DNA from: Diplonema papillatum
Lineage: Eukaryota; Euglenozoa; Diplonemea; Diplonemida; Diplonemidae
Length of the DNA stretch: 64,000 nt
Reading direction: 5' to 3'
NCBI GenBank assembly: GCA_030068145.1
Contig: JAPJBO010000185.1
Location: 62,001-126,000 of the forward strand
Shown: piece after piece, positions 54,341 to 62,928 of the stretch
Layout: every line of letters starts with the position of its first letter
Numbering within the stretch: the first letter of the stretch is position 1
The notes under the pieces: generated by a model
The model's input: the letters and a program-made list of their open reading frames with translations, nothing else
Databases searched by the model: none
What the model was told of the DNA's origin: nothing
Position numbers and translations under genes: made by a program

Positions 54341-54442
54341 AGCCGAGCGCAGCGGCGACATCACCATCCGGGAGAAGGACGTGGAGCGCGACGCCGACGC
54401 GCCGGCGATCACGACGATGCTCTACGTCCCCTCGAGCATGAA
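54337..54442 (+). pseudogene. Internal echo of exon 54619-55119
   Basis: gtgtggtcagccgagcgcag, gacatcaccatccgggagaa and on to ctcgagcatgaa reproduce 54642-54771 with one internal deletion (gggaccgtgttcgccatc is missing). The copy is sandwiched between two introner-like units, so the block exon-piece plus introner appears to have been duplicated as one. Confidence 0.9.
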
Positions 54443-54612
54443 CACACAAACAGTCCCGGACATGGTTAGCCATAACCCACAACGAAAGTGTACACCAAAT
54501 ATACAACCCGTAACCGTATAGCCCTTTCTTGCTCTAAGAGAGACCCCAGTTAACATCGGTCACACGGAGACCCTAAACTCCCGGAATTACAAGCGAACTT
54601 TAACTCTAAACA
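54440..54612 (+). mobile_element. Introner-like repeat abutting the 3' splice site of exon 54619
   Basis: A unit ending caagcgaactttaactctaa, followed only by acaaaacag before the exon starts. The repeat tail therefore provides the sequence next to the acceptor, as expected for an introner-type insertion or a re-used intron end. Confidence 0.75.
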
Positions 54613-54618
54613 AAACAG

Positions 54619-55119
54619 GTATCATTCTGTGCGACAGCACGGTGTGGTCGGCCGAGCGCAACGGCGACATCACCATCCGGGAGAAGGACGGGACCGTGTT
54701 CGCCATCGTGGAGCGCGACGCCGACGCACCGGCGATCACGACGATGCTCTACGTCCCCTCGAGCATGAAGGGCGGCCGCGTGCTGGTCGGGCACAGCGAC
54801 GGGTCGATCCTGTGCCTCGACGCCACCACGGCCGAGCGGTGCAACCAGCAGGACGTCTTTTTCCACTCGTCCGACGTCACGCACCTGTCCCTCGTATACT
54901 ACGGCATCTCCAGCTCCCTCGCTATCAGCGCGTCTGAGGACTGCACCATGGTCCTCTTCGACGTGCACACGCTCGACACAGTCAGCTCGTTCATGCAGCA
55001 CCCCTCTCCCGTCCTCTCCGTCGTCACGTGCGGCCCGTACACGTACTCGGGCTGTGCCGACGGCTCCTTGCACGAGTGGGATACGAACACGTCCCTTCTT
55101 CTCTCCAGCCACTCGCTCG
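54619..55119 (+). CDS. WD40-repeat protein, second recognised exon
   Basis: Phase-1 exon of 501 bp (acceptor aaaacag, donor ctcg|gtatgc). It encodes several WD40-type blades: STVWSAERNGDITIREKDG, VLVGHSDGSILCLDATT, LAISASEDCTMVLFDVHT and YTYSGCADGSLHEWDTNT. The repeated D-G-S/T-hydrophobic followed by W/F-D pattern is typical of beta-propeller scaffold proteins. I cannot name the subfamily. Both junctions keep the frame with 50140 and 57113. Copies of its first 40 and a further 100 bases lie just upstream. Confidence 0.88.
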
Positions 55120-55479
55120 GTATGCGTTTTATTTTATTTAGCCACATGCAATGTGTGAGGAAACTGAACCGCCCAGAGCGGACGGGGTTGCGGCACTGTG
55201 CTGCCTCCGACTCAAGCTTTGCAAGCTGTGGTTGACCGTCACGTTCCTGGACCAGGAGCGGCCTTTTTCTTCTGCTTCTTCTTCTTCTTCTTCTTTTCAT
55301 AAGCGCCAGCTTGGAAGGAAATGCTCGACAAAAGCTGTCAGACAAAGAACCGAAGGGATCACAAGTGCTGCAACTACCAAACCACGTGTTGAAACGGACG
55401 TGAGGTCACGCAGGTCTTGCCCAAGGCAATCCCATTGGGATATAAGGAAATTCCACCATACCTACCACCCCCCGTGTTT

Positions 55480-55915
55480 AAGATCGCGCCCTCCCCCCCC
55501 CCCGTGCTATACGATCTAAGACTCACACCGCAGTCCTGTCTGCAGACACTCAGGTTCCACGCTGATGATGGTCCGCCTTATGTGTCCGTGGCTTAAAGGA
55601 CCGAAACACGGCGCAGACGGGACCAGTGCGGTGTTGAGCACATACCCATTCCAAGCACGTTCTTGCAAACCCCCCCGTGTATAAGATCGGGTTTTTTGAG
55701 AAATGAGGGCGATCTTATACAGGGGGGGGAGTGGGGTGGGGTCCCGCGCAGCGGGAAATTTTTTTGGGCCTTTTTACTGTGGGGGGGTTCAGGGCCCCGC
55801 GCAGCGGATTTTTTTTTTGGGTGTTTTTGTCCCCCCCCCCCGTGTATAAGATCGGTTTTTTTGGGGGGCGATCTTAAACACGGAAAAACGCGATCTTAAA
55901 CACGGGGGAGGGTAG
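55480..55915. repeat. cgtgtataagatcg motifs with G/C runs
   Basis: At least five copies of the phrase (C-run)gtgtataagatcgg or its inverse (cgatcttatacag, cgatcttaaacacgg) in opposite orientations, forming nested hairpins. Confidence 0.75.
55520..55670 (+). repeat. 165-bp dispersed repeat, copy 3
   Basis: Same unit as 29200-29365. It sits between two cccccgtg..ata..gatc phrases (55495 and 55668), consistent with insertion into one of them. Confidence 0.85.
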
Positions 55916-56001
55916 GTAACAGTTATAATCCCGGAAACCTTTGAAACTCCGATTCTCTAGCAATTCTCCTTCTAAAAACGGCCCCCAATCCCCCTCAACA
56001 G

Positions 56002-57112
56002 GCAGTGGGCCCGTGCTGGACCTGCTGCTCCTCGGCCGGCACCTCTGGTGCGCGATTGGCATATGCATACCTGGTCACTCTACCACAAATGGTCACCCGT
56101 GACCGTAACCCCCCGATTATCTCCACCGAACTTGCCTTTCAAGCGAACTTTCATTCTAAAAAAACTTCCTTGCTTTTCACGCCGTAGCAGAACGACCACA
56201 CCCTACCCAATCCCAAACACCCCCTAAACGCGTTAGGGGACTTCACAAGGGTTCACAACGGAGTGACACATCACCCGAAACGAGCGGCACCCTCTCACTT
56301 TTCTCAACCCCCTCCACACCCAAGCCTCTGCGGTCAACCGGAGACTTTAAAATACCAACCTTCTAATCCACAAGTAACGCTATAAAACCTTACACCCCCC
56401 CAACAGGCAATGTGCCCGTGCTGGACCTGCTGCTCCTCGGCCGGCACCTCTGGCGCGCGATCTCCGCCCACGGCACCATATGCATACCTGTTCACTCTAC
56501 ACCCGTGACCTTAACCTCCCGATTATCTCCACCGAATTTGCCTTAAAACCTTCAAGCGAACTTTCACTCACCCCCCAACAGGCAATGGGCCCGTGCTGGA
56601 CCTGCTGCTCCTCGGCCGGCCCCTCTGGGGCGCGATCTCCGCGCACGGCACCATATGCATACCTGTTCACTCTACACCCGTGACCTTAACCTCCCGATTA
56701 TCTCCACCGAATTTGCCTTCTAAAACCTTCAAGCAAACTTTCACTCACCCCCCAACAGGCAATGGGCCCGTGCTGGACCTGCTGCTCCTCGGCCGGCCCC
56801 TCTGGCGCGCGATCTCCGCGCACGGCACCATATACATACCTGTTCACTCTACACCCGTGACCTTAACCTCCCGATTATCTCCACCGAATTTGCCTTCTAA
56901 AACCTTCAAGCGAACTTTCACTCACCCCCCAACAGGCAATGGGCCCGTGCTGGACCTGCTGCTCCTCGGCAGGCCCCTCTGGCGCGCGATCTCCGCGCAC
57001 GGCACCATATACATACCTGTTCACTCTACACCCGTGACCTTAACCTCCCGATTATCTCCACCGAATTTGCCTTCTAAAACCTTCAAGCGAACTTTCACTC
57101 ACCCCCCAACAG
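56002..57112 (+). repeat. Tandem echoes of the 3' splice site and start of exon 57113
   Basis: Five upstream copies of the acceptor plus about 70 exon bases (gtgctggacctgctgctcct) start at 56002, 56407, 56582, 56759 and 56936; the real exon is the sixth, at 57113. The last four intervals are 175, 177, 177 and 177 bp. Each unit ends with an introner-like tail (cgaactttcactcaccc). Since 177 is divisible by three, the last copies are open and in frame with the real exon, encoding GNGPVLDLLLLGR repeatedly. Confidence 0.95.
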
Positions 57113-57426
57113 GCAATGGGCCCGTGCTGGACCTGCTGCTCCTCGGCCGGCACCTCTGGTGTGCGATCGGCGTGAGCTCCGCGCACGGCGCGCCGCTGCT
57201 GATCCTCGACATCACGTCCATGTCGGTCGCAGCCGCCCCGCTCACCGGCGCGGCGGCGCCGGGCGCCGGCACCCGCCACGCCAGCTCCAGTGCCGGCAGC
57301 AACCACAGCTCGCACAGCTTAGCGGACGGCGCCCCCACGTCGACTTCCCCCGTCAGCCTCGTCAACATCGGCCACACCGTCTGGAGCGTACATAGCGACG
57401 GGTCCATCATCGTTTGGAATGCCCAG
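57113..57426 (+). CDS. WD40-repeat protein, third recognised exon
   Basis: 314 bp, phase 1 at the start and phase 0 at the donor (gcccag|gtacag). It encodes GPVLDLLLLGRHLWCAIG, a strand DITSMSV, a low-complexity Ala/Gly/Ser/Thr loop of about 45 residues, then VNIGHTVWSVHSDGSIIVW, another WD-type blade. Only this copy continues past the echoed part, so it is the functional exon. The first residues after the junction (G-N/S-G-P) are kept in all echo copies. The chain is open at the donor; the next exon would lie beyond the retrotransposon that starts 20 bp later and was not found. Confidence 0.88.
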
Positions 57427-57446
57427 GTACAGCTCTCGTTTTTTTT

Positions 57447-57569
57447 GTCGTATAAGATCGCAGATCTTTAGAAGATTAATATATCCGACGAATACCTAAC
57501 ACTCGTTACAGGTTGAATAACCCCGTCGCTATCCCGAAAACATCGTAACTTCACCCCTCGCTTGCCCAC
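57447..57569 (+). repeat. Split direct repeat A1
   Basis: gtcgtataagatcgcagatc through ccctcgcttgcccac. It contains a short palindromic stretch (gatcgcagatc) and precedes the gag ATG by 11 bp, so it probably includes the promoter. Confidence 0.93.
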
Positions 57570-57580
57570 ACTTGGAAAAC

Positions 57581-58405
57581 ATGCCAAAGACGGTGACGGA
57601 AGAATACCTGTCCAGCCTGAAGCTGGTAGAGCTGCGAGCGGTCGCCGCGGAGCTCGGCGTCGAGGTCAGGGGCCTGCGGTCCAAGGCGGAAGTCAAGGCG
57701 CGCCTCATAGAAAAGAAGGAAGGCGCCCCCCTCGAGGACAGCGACGACGAATCCACCGGAGAGGACTCTGAAGATGGCGTTGGGCAGGCACCTGAAACGG
57801 GGGCGAGCAACCCGGGCGCAGGGGCACACCTGGCACGCGGGACCGAGGCGAGCGAAGGACTGCGCGCGCCCCCCCCACTCCACCCCGAGCCCCAATGGCA
57901 CACCAGGCCTCCGTTCTCGGAGGGGGAGCTGGCAGACCCAACGGAGTGGCTGCGCGACCCGTGGCGGGCGTTTGAAGAAGCGAAGCGGGTTTGGGGCCCA
58001 TCGACCCTGAGGGCGGCGAGTGCCAAGCGCGAAGTGACGCGCGCCTTCGAGGTGATCCGGCAGCTGGTCCCACGGATACAGGACCCTGCTATACAGGACA
58101 CCGTCGCCGGCCTCATCCGGGACGCCATCACACGGAGGTGGAACCCGAGGGCGCTGGCGGCGGCTGAGCAGCGCCAGAAGTGGGCCGACTTCCCGTCGGA
58201 GATTGTCGAGCTCAGAGAGGAGTACGACAAGGAGGTCAAAAAGACGAAACCCCGCTTCCGGTCCAGGGGCCCCGAGTCTCGTGTACGGCAGGGCGGCAAG
58301 GGGTACCGCGGAAGCAGCGCCCACCGAGACGCTCCTTTTCGAGGTGACAGCCGAAAAGGCGGGAAGAAAGGGGGGTGGCCCTCCGGTAAGGGAAATCGGT
58401 GGTGA
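57581..58405 (+). CDS. YR retrotransposon gag-like protein with SAP domain
   Basis: 274 codons from the ATG at 57581. Residues 5-45 (YLSSLKLVELRAVAAELGV, then SKAEVKARLIEK) form a SAP helix-extension-helix motif, a DNA-binding fold. An acidic stretch (DSDDESTGEDSEDG) follows, then a folded-looking middle (ELADPTEWLRDPWRAFEEAK). The C-terminus is Arg/Gly-rich (GGKGYRGSS..., RKGGKKGG), suited to RNA binding. No CCHC knuckle is seen. The stop overlaps an ATG in another frame, while the recombinase frame begins about 200 bases earlier. Confidence 0.82.
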   Translation: MPKTVTEEYLSSLKLVELRAVAAELGVEVRGLRSKAEVKARLIEKKEGAPLEDSDDESTGEDSEDGVGQAPETGASNPGAGAHLARGTEASEGLRAPPPLHPEPQWHTRPPFSEGELADPTEWLRDPWRAFEEAKRVWGPSTLRAASAKREVTRAFEVIRQLVPRIQDPAIQDTVAGLIRDAITRRWNPRALAAAEQRQKWADFPSEIVELREEYDKEVKKTKPRFRSRGPESRVRQGGKGYRGSSAHRDAPFRGDSRKGGKKGGWPSGKGNRW

Positions 58406-59327
58406 TGGTTACCCCTTCGCAAGCGACGTCCCGCTGCGTCCCCGAAGCCGCAGCGCCCCACGTCCGGGACGGCCGCTGAGAAGGTTCGGAGACGTGACGC
58501 GGGAGCGAATCACCGACGCCCTCCACCGCATCTACAGCGCGTCGTACGCGGAAGCGACGTGGCGAAACATGCGGTACTCGGCCTCCAAATGGGCCAGATT
58601 CGTTGCGAAGGCCCAGCTGCAGAGTCACCCGCACGCGGATCAGCTCCTGGCGTTCATCGGGTGGTGCCACGCCGAAGGGCTGAAGCCCTCGTCGATCCTC
58701 ACGGAAGTGGCCAACGTGCGGGCGACTCTTCGGCTGGAAGGAGTTGTGCTCAGCGACCACCGCCTCACGATGGCTTTGAGGGGTCTCGCCAAGCTCAAAA
58801 CCGGAGAGGTGCGGCAAGCGAGGCCGATATCGAAGGAGACGCTGTATCGGACGGTGGACGAGCTAACGACGGTCGACCCCCAGGCCGCTGTGGTTCTCGC
58901 GGTCGCGTGGCTGACGGCGTCGAGAGTGGGAGATGTGAGGAGACAGCGCGTAGGCTCAATGTCGTGCACAGCGGAAGGCGTTCTCGAGGTAAAATGGACC
59001 GACAGAAAAGACTGGCGAAACGTCGGTATCGTGACGCAAGTCTGGACAGGGAGGCTACAGCCGCTCATAGCTTCCTACCTATTTCGAAGGCCGACGGACG
59101 AGTCCCTAGGCGGTGTCAGGACGACTGCCCAGTACGCGGCACTTCTGCCGCGGGGCCACACGGCGCACTCCATCCGGAGGGGAGCCGCACGACACGCCCT
59201 CACGGCCGCCGACCCCGAGTCGGTCCGGACCCTGACCCTCCATGCGACCCTGATGGGCCTGATCCGCTACGCCCCCAACTGCCACGTCCGAACGCAACTC
59301 CACGCGTCAACGGCCCTGACCGAATAG
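58203..59327 (+). CDS. Tyrosine recombinase (integrase) of the YR retrotransposon
   Basis: An open frame of 374 codons overlapping the gag end by 203 bases in the +1 frame and lacking an early ATG, so expression by +1 frameshift or splicing is likely. An N-terminal core-binding region (RITDALHRIYSASYAEATW, NMRYSASKWARFV) precedes the catalytic domain: Arg in AWLTASRVGDVR, a candidate Lys in VKWTDRKDW, HxxR in HSIRRGAARHAL, and the nucleophile Tyr in LHATLMGLIRYAP. All five catalytic positions can be matched. The enzyme would integrate a circular cDNA by site-specific-type recombination without a target duplication. Confidence 0.9.
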   Translation: MSSSERSTTRRSKRRNPASGPGAPSLVYGRAARGTAEAAPTETLLFEVTAEKAGRKGGGPPVREIGGDGYPFASDVPLRPRSRSAPRPGRPLRRFGDVTRERITDALHRIYSASYAEATWRNMRYSASKWARFVAKAQLQSHPHADQLLAFIGWCHAEGLKPSSILTEVANVRATLRLEGVVLSDHRLTMALRGLAKLKTGEVRQARPISKETLYRTVDELTTVDPQAAVVLAVAWLTASRVGDVRRQRVGSMSCTAEGVLEVKWTDRKDWRNVGIVTQVWTGRLQPLIASYLFRRPTDESLGGVRTTAQYAALLPRGHTAHSIRRGAARHALTAADPESVRTLTLHATLMGLIRYAPNCHVRTQLHASTALTE

Positions 59328-60937
59328 CAAAGGGAGAGGAGTTTGCCTCCCTTCTTCACGATGACACTGCCGTGAAGCCGTCGCTGAGCAACGCCGTCTT
59401 GCTCTGGGATCTGAACGCGAGGAAGAGCACGACACACGTGCCTGCGCCACCGACGGCGAGGATCGCTCAATCGCCACCGCCGCTGTTGGACTTCCTGCGC
59501 GCAGACGAGATAGCGAGAAGCGCTGGCGGTCACGCGTGGTTGGAGGCCTCGAGATGGATTCGCGACCCTGGGTTCTTCTACGCCAACTACGACTGTTTCG
59601 AAGGGCGGCGGCTGCTGGAGCCGCTCTCGAGGCTTCACCCCAGCCATGCAGCAGATGTGGCGACGTCCACGATCACGGGCCGAGTGCCGAGGAATGCCCC
59701 CATCGTTGAGATGCGGGTTTTTACGGTCGCAAAGAAGACGCCTGACGAGGGCCGTCTGATATGCTGGCCGAAGGCGCTGAACGAGCACCCGACCCGCGAT
59801 CCGAGCCCCGCGACGATTTTGCCCTCGCGAGAGGAGGTGTGGGAGACGATACGCATGTCAACCATGGGCATCGAAGTAGACGCTGTGAGCTTCTTCCACG
59901 CGTTTCCGATGCACCCCTCGATATCGAGGGCTTTCGGCATGCGGCTCCCAGTGCACGGAAAAAGGGTACTGAAGGTGATGCCCATGGGCTGGGACAAATC
60001 GATGGGAATTGCGACGACTCTGGCCGATCTGCTGGCGCAGGCGGTCAAGCAGAGGTGCCCGGCGGGACGCGTTACACCCTGGGTCGACAATTTCTTCCTG
60101 TCGGCTCCGGATTCCCGCACGATGCGGTCCACTTGGGAGGCGTGGAAGGAAGCATCGAGCTACATCGGTCTGAAGACGAAAGACGAGAAGTACACCCCGC
60201 GATCGCGCGTGACGTGGCTGGGACTAGACGTCAACCTTGCAGAGAATCTTGTTCGGGCGCCCCCGAAGGTAGTCGGCGCACTCGGCGACACGATTTCAGA
60301 GGCAGAACGCATGTGCACGTACCGAGGAGCCTACCGGATCTTGGGGTCCATAAACTTTTACATGTACTTCCTGGGGGTTGACGCCTGGGACTTCCCAACC
60401 CTCTCGCGTTTTCAATCGCGTTTCGGCAGGCTTCTAGCCGAACAACCAGCACTCTGGGACACAATTTGCCTTCTTTGGCCCTCATTCTTGTCCGCGCTTC
60501 GAGCCGTCACGAAAAGAATAAGCCGGTGGCAATCTGTACCGAAAAGAGCGGGAGGGCCCACGTACCTTCTCTACACGGACGCTTCCCTGTCCGGCTGGGG
60601 CATCCTCGCCTCGGGGTTCTTTGCCGAAGGGGGATCCTGGAGCACCTCCCAGTCGAAGGAGCCAATTCACAGGCTGGAGGCCCGTGCGCTGTTGAAGGGC
60701 GTAGAGCGCATCTCCCCACTGCTCCCATGGGGGGCCACCATCAGGGCGATGGTAGATAACACCGTGTGTGTTCACTCTGTAGCCCGGGGACGGTGCCGCG
60801 ATTTTCTCACGGCTGAAGTGCTGAGGGCGGCGAAACAGACAGCCGGCCATAGAGGGCAGCGTCTAGAGCTGAGATATGTGTCCACGCTGGAACAGCTCGC
60901 CGACCCTCTCTCGCGCGGGAAGCCCGCGCGCCTTTGA
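59250..60937 (+). CDS. Reverse transcriptase-RNase H of the YR retrotransposon
   Basis: The frame is open from 58559, but recognisable protein starts near 59250; the earlier part overlaps the recombinase and is probably a shadow. RT blocks: MRVFTVAKKTPDEGRLI, GIEVDAVSFFHAFPMHPSI (first catalytic Asp), KVLPMGWDKS-type KVMPMGWDKSMGI, and PWVDNFFLSAP, where the usual second catalytic Asp is Asn. RNase H: LLYTDASLSGWGIL (Asp), HRLEARALLKG (Glu), AMVDNTVCV (Asp), LADPLSRG (Asp). The frame relation to the recombinase is -1. Whether V-D-N is active is unknown. Confidence 0.88.
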
Positions 60938-61006
60938 ATGCGAGAGCCCAGGACACAGCTTTATTTTTACGTTAATCAAGTACTGCAGCGACTCCGCGCA
61001 TAAGAA

Positions 61007-61130
61007 GACGATTGTGACAAACACACCGAATCACTGCTTGACCTTTCTACTTTCGATTTATGCATCACCCGCGACGGTGAAGACGAAGCAGCAGACGGAG
61101 CCAGTATACGCAGTAGGAGGAGGATGTATT
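61007..61130 (+). repeat. Split direct repeat B1
   Basis: gacgattgtgacaaacacac through ggaggaggatgtatt, about 70 bp after the RT stop. It abuts A2. Confidence 0.93.
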
Positions 61131-61131
61131 C

Positions 61132-61253
61132 GTCGTATAAGATCGCAGATCTTAGAAGATTAATATATCCGACGAATACCTAACACTCGTTACAGGTTGA
61201 ATAACCCCGTCGCTATCCCGAAAACATCGTAACTTCACCCCTCGCTTGCCCAC
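61132..61253 (+). repeat. Split direct repeat A2
   Basis: Copy of A1 with one deleted t (gatcttagaag versus gatctttagaag). Confidence 0.93.
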
Positions 61254-61299
61254 CCACCCTTGCCCCCCCTTTTTTTGAAGCCGTGTCCTGAGGCGTCAC

Positions 61300-61423
61300 G
61301 ACGATTGTGACAAACACACCGAATCACTGCTTGACCTTTCTACTTTCGATTTATGCATCACCCGCGACGGTGAAGACGAAGCAGCAGACGGAGCCAGTAT
61401 ACGCAGTAGGAGGAGGATGTATT
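61300..61423 (+). repeat. Split direct repeat B2, right end of element
   Basis: Copy of B1; ends in gatgtatt followed by attatttttt of the flank. A 46-bp spacer with C and T runs separates A2 from B2. Confidence 0.92.
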
Positions 61424-61626
61424 ATTATTTTTTGGTAACTGAGGGGAAAAATGCCTTACGCACTGACCACAAGCCGGACCAAACTTTTTTTTTCGTAATA
61501 ACAATTAATTGTAAACACGAAAGAGAACGCTGGCAGCGTGTTTGGGAGAAGATTAGCCTACCGATCATATTCACTCACTATCACTCACTAACAGGCTAAT
61601 CCTCCCCCGGCACGTACAAACAAAAA

Positions 61627-62157
61627 ATGGCACTAACTCGGACTGACATCCTCGAGGGAGAAGTCGAATGGGGTGCTATCCCCGTCGTGAAACTCCCCCG
61701 CGGGGAGGATTACGATGAAGCGGAGAGCGAATGCATATTCGCGACGTGCAGCATTGCACACAGGCCGGACACCTCGTCGAGGTGTGCTTCTTGCGGTTAC
61801 ATCGCATCTGCAGGATGCGAAACCAAGAAGTTGGGACCGGACGCTGCAAGCTTCTTGGAAAGCATTAAGGACGACAACTGGAGCTTAAGGACGACAACTG
61901 GAGCAAAGAAACTTGTTTCTTTGAAGACTAATAATAATCCGAACGACAGGTTTGCCGCTCCAATCCGTCCAGAGAAACAAAGTAGCTTGCACCACTTGGT
62001 CAGCAGCAAGATTAAGCAGCTTTCTGGCTTCACCTTTTTACTCCAACCATACGGCGCGCGGCAAGCCGAGCAGGAGAGGTGGACGAGAGTGACAGACACA
62101 AGCATAGGAGTGAGGATTTTAATATTTTTACCAAACATGAAATGTTGGAGGAAATGA
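61627..62157 (+). CDS. Zinc-ribbon family ORF, 3' part replaced by repeats
   Basis: 176 codons from an ATG preceded by a leader also found at 11890-12010. The first 95 residues resemble the module at 51172: EVEWGAIPVVKLPRGED, zinc-ribbon CASCGYIASAGCETK with preceding CSIAHRPDTSSR, and AASFLESIKDDNWSL. A small duplication repeats cttaaggacgacaactggag. From about residue 97 the frame runs into dispersed repeats R1 and R2, so the natural end is lost. This looks like a truncated member of a multicopy family. Function unknown. Confidence 0.5.
   Translation: MALTRTDILEGEVEWGAIPVVKLPRGEDYDEAESECIFATCSIAHRPDTSSRCASCGYIASAGCETKKLGPDAASFLESIKDDNWSLRTTTGAKKLVSLKTNNNPNDRFAAPIRPEKQSSLHHLVSSKIKQLSGFTFLLQPYGARQAEQERWTRVTDTSIGVRILIFLPNMKCWRK
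61912..62125 (+). repeat. Dispersed repeats R1 and R2
   Basis: Copies of 18532-18632 and 18690-18800 in the same order and orientation. They overlap the 3' part of the ORF at 61627. Confidence 0.85.
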
Positions 62158-62329
62158 GAAGCTCGTCGCCGCAAACCGTGGCGTTTTCACTTGCGTCCTG
62201 AATCCAGCTATACGTAAAAAAACGATCAGGCACTGCGTTCAACGAAAACAACTCCCTCTTCCCGTCATCATCATCATTAGTTTTGTATCAGCCGTGGTTG
62301 CGCGAGTGACGAGCTCTTATTTTTTTTTG

Positions 62330-62700
62330 TATACGCACCTGCTTTGTAGGAAATTCTTGAGGAGACTGCCAGTTGCGATAGATCAAAGGAGGTATATGTG
62401 CTGTAGCCCACACGAAACACAGGTAAATCTGGGTTTAGTGGCGGGCGTAAGCGTTCGACAAAAAAGACCCACTTTGTAGTTGTATTGTTTTCTCCCCCTC
62501 TAGCCTCCTTCGAAATGAGCACAAGGCAGTCCCTCGAGTATTTTTTGTAGGAAATAAACTTGTTTCTTTGAAGACTAATAATAATCCGAACGACAGGTTT
62601 GCCGCTCCAATCCGTCCAGAGGAGCAAAGTAGTTTGCTTCGCACCACTTCATGTGGTCAGCAGCAAGATTAGCAGCTTTCTGGCTTCACCTTTTACTTGC
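62330..62700 (+). repeat. Dispersed repeats R3, R1 and part of R2
   Basis: R3 at 62330-62545, R1 at 62562-62645 and an R2 fragment to about 62695. The order R3-R1-R2 differs from R1-R2-R3 at 18.5-19.0 kb, indicating tandem arrangement of a longer unit. Confidence 0.85.
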
Positions 62701-62704
62701 GACA

Positions 62705-62928
62705 ACCAATTTCTGCTTCCCCGGAGACAGTATTTGTTACAGCTAAAAAGAACGTTGGCAGCGGGTTAACCAGAACACATGTAGGTTAAATCGCACAAAC
62801 AAAAAAAATACCCCACCGATCACCACAAGCACGCACTAAGCTGAACTCCGCAAGCATACAAAAGGTCGAAAGACACCAATCTGTACGTCCATTCGGGATC
62901 GTCGGAAACATAAATATCGCTCGTGCAG
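62705..62928 (+). repeat. Leader of the zinc-ribbon ORF family
   Basis: Plus-strand equivalent of 51310-51180 up to about 62805 (acagtatttgttacagctaa, gcacaaacaaaaaa), then about 100 bp of different sequence before aatatcgctcgtgcag and the ATG. Confidence 0.65.

Larger units (their letters stand above)
55120..57112. other. WD40 gene intron with repeats
   Basis: Begins with pieces of the 14118/27480 repeat (reversed) and the 26930 repeat, then a 165-bp dispersed repeat, a G/C-run region (55660-55910) and the exon echoes. Bases 55920-56000 and 56330-56390 resemble introner tails (cccggaaacctttgaaactc; ccggagactttaaaatacc). Confidence 0.8.
57447..61423 (+). mobile_element. Tyrosine-recombinase retrotransposon with split direct repeats
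   Basis: Termini have the A1-genes-B1-A2-B2 layout known from PAT and Ngaro elements: A1 57447-57569, B1 61007-61130, A2 61132-61253, B2 61300-61423. A1 and A2 differ by a one-base indel and a few changes; B1 and B2 look identical. Three frames encode a SAP-domain gag-like protein, a tyrosine recombinase, and RT-RNase H, all without internal stops. The order gag-YR-RT differs from the gag-RT-YR order of canonical DIRS, PAT and Ngaro elements. It lies 20 bp inside an intron of the WD40 gene. Confidence 0.92.

Noticed and set aside
57551-58461. Minus-strand frames of 257 and 310 codons over the gag gene
   Set aside because: Antisense shadows of GC-rich coding sequence; no domain recognised.
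58559-59249. N-terminal 230 codons of the RT-containing frame as a separate protein
   Set aside because: This part overlaps the recombinase gene completely and is Arg/Pro/Gly-rich, as expected for an off-frame reading of GC-rich coding DNA.
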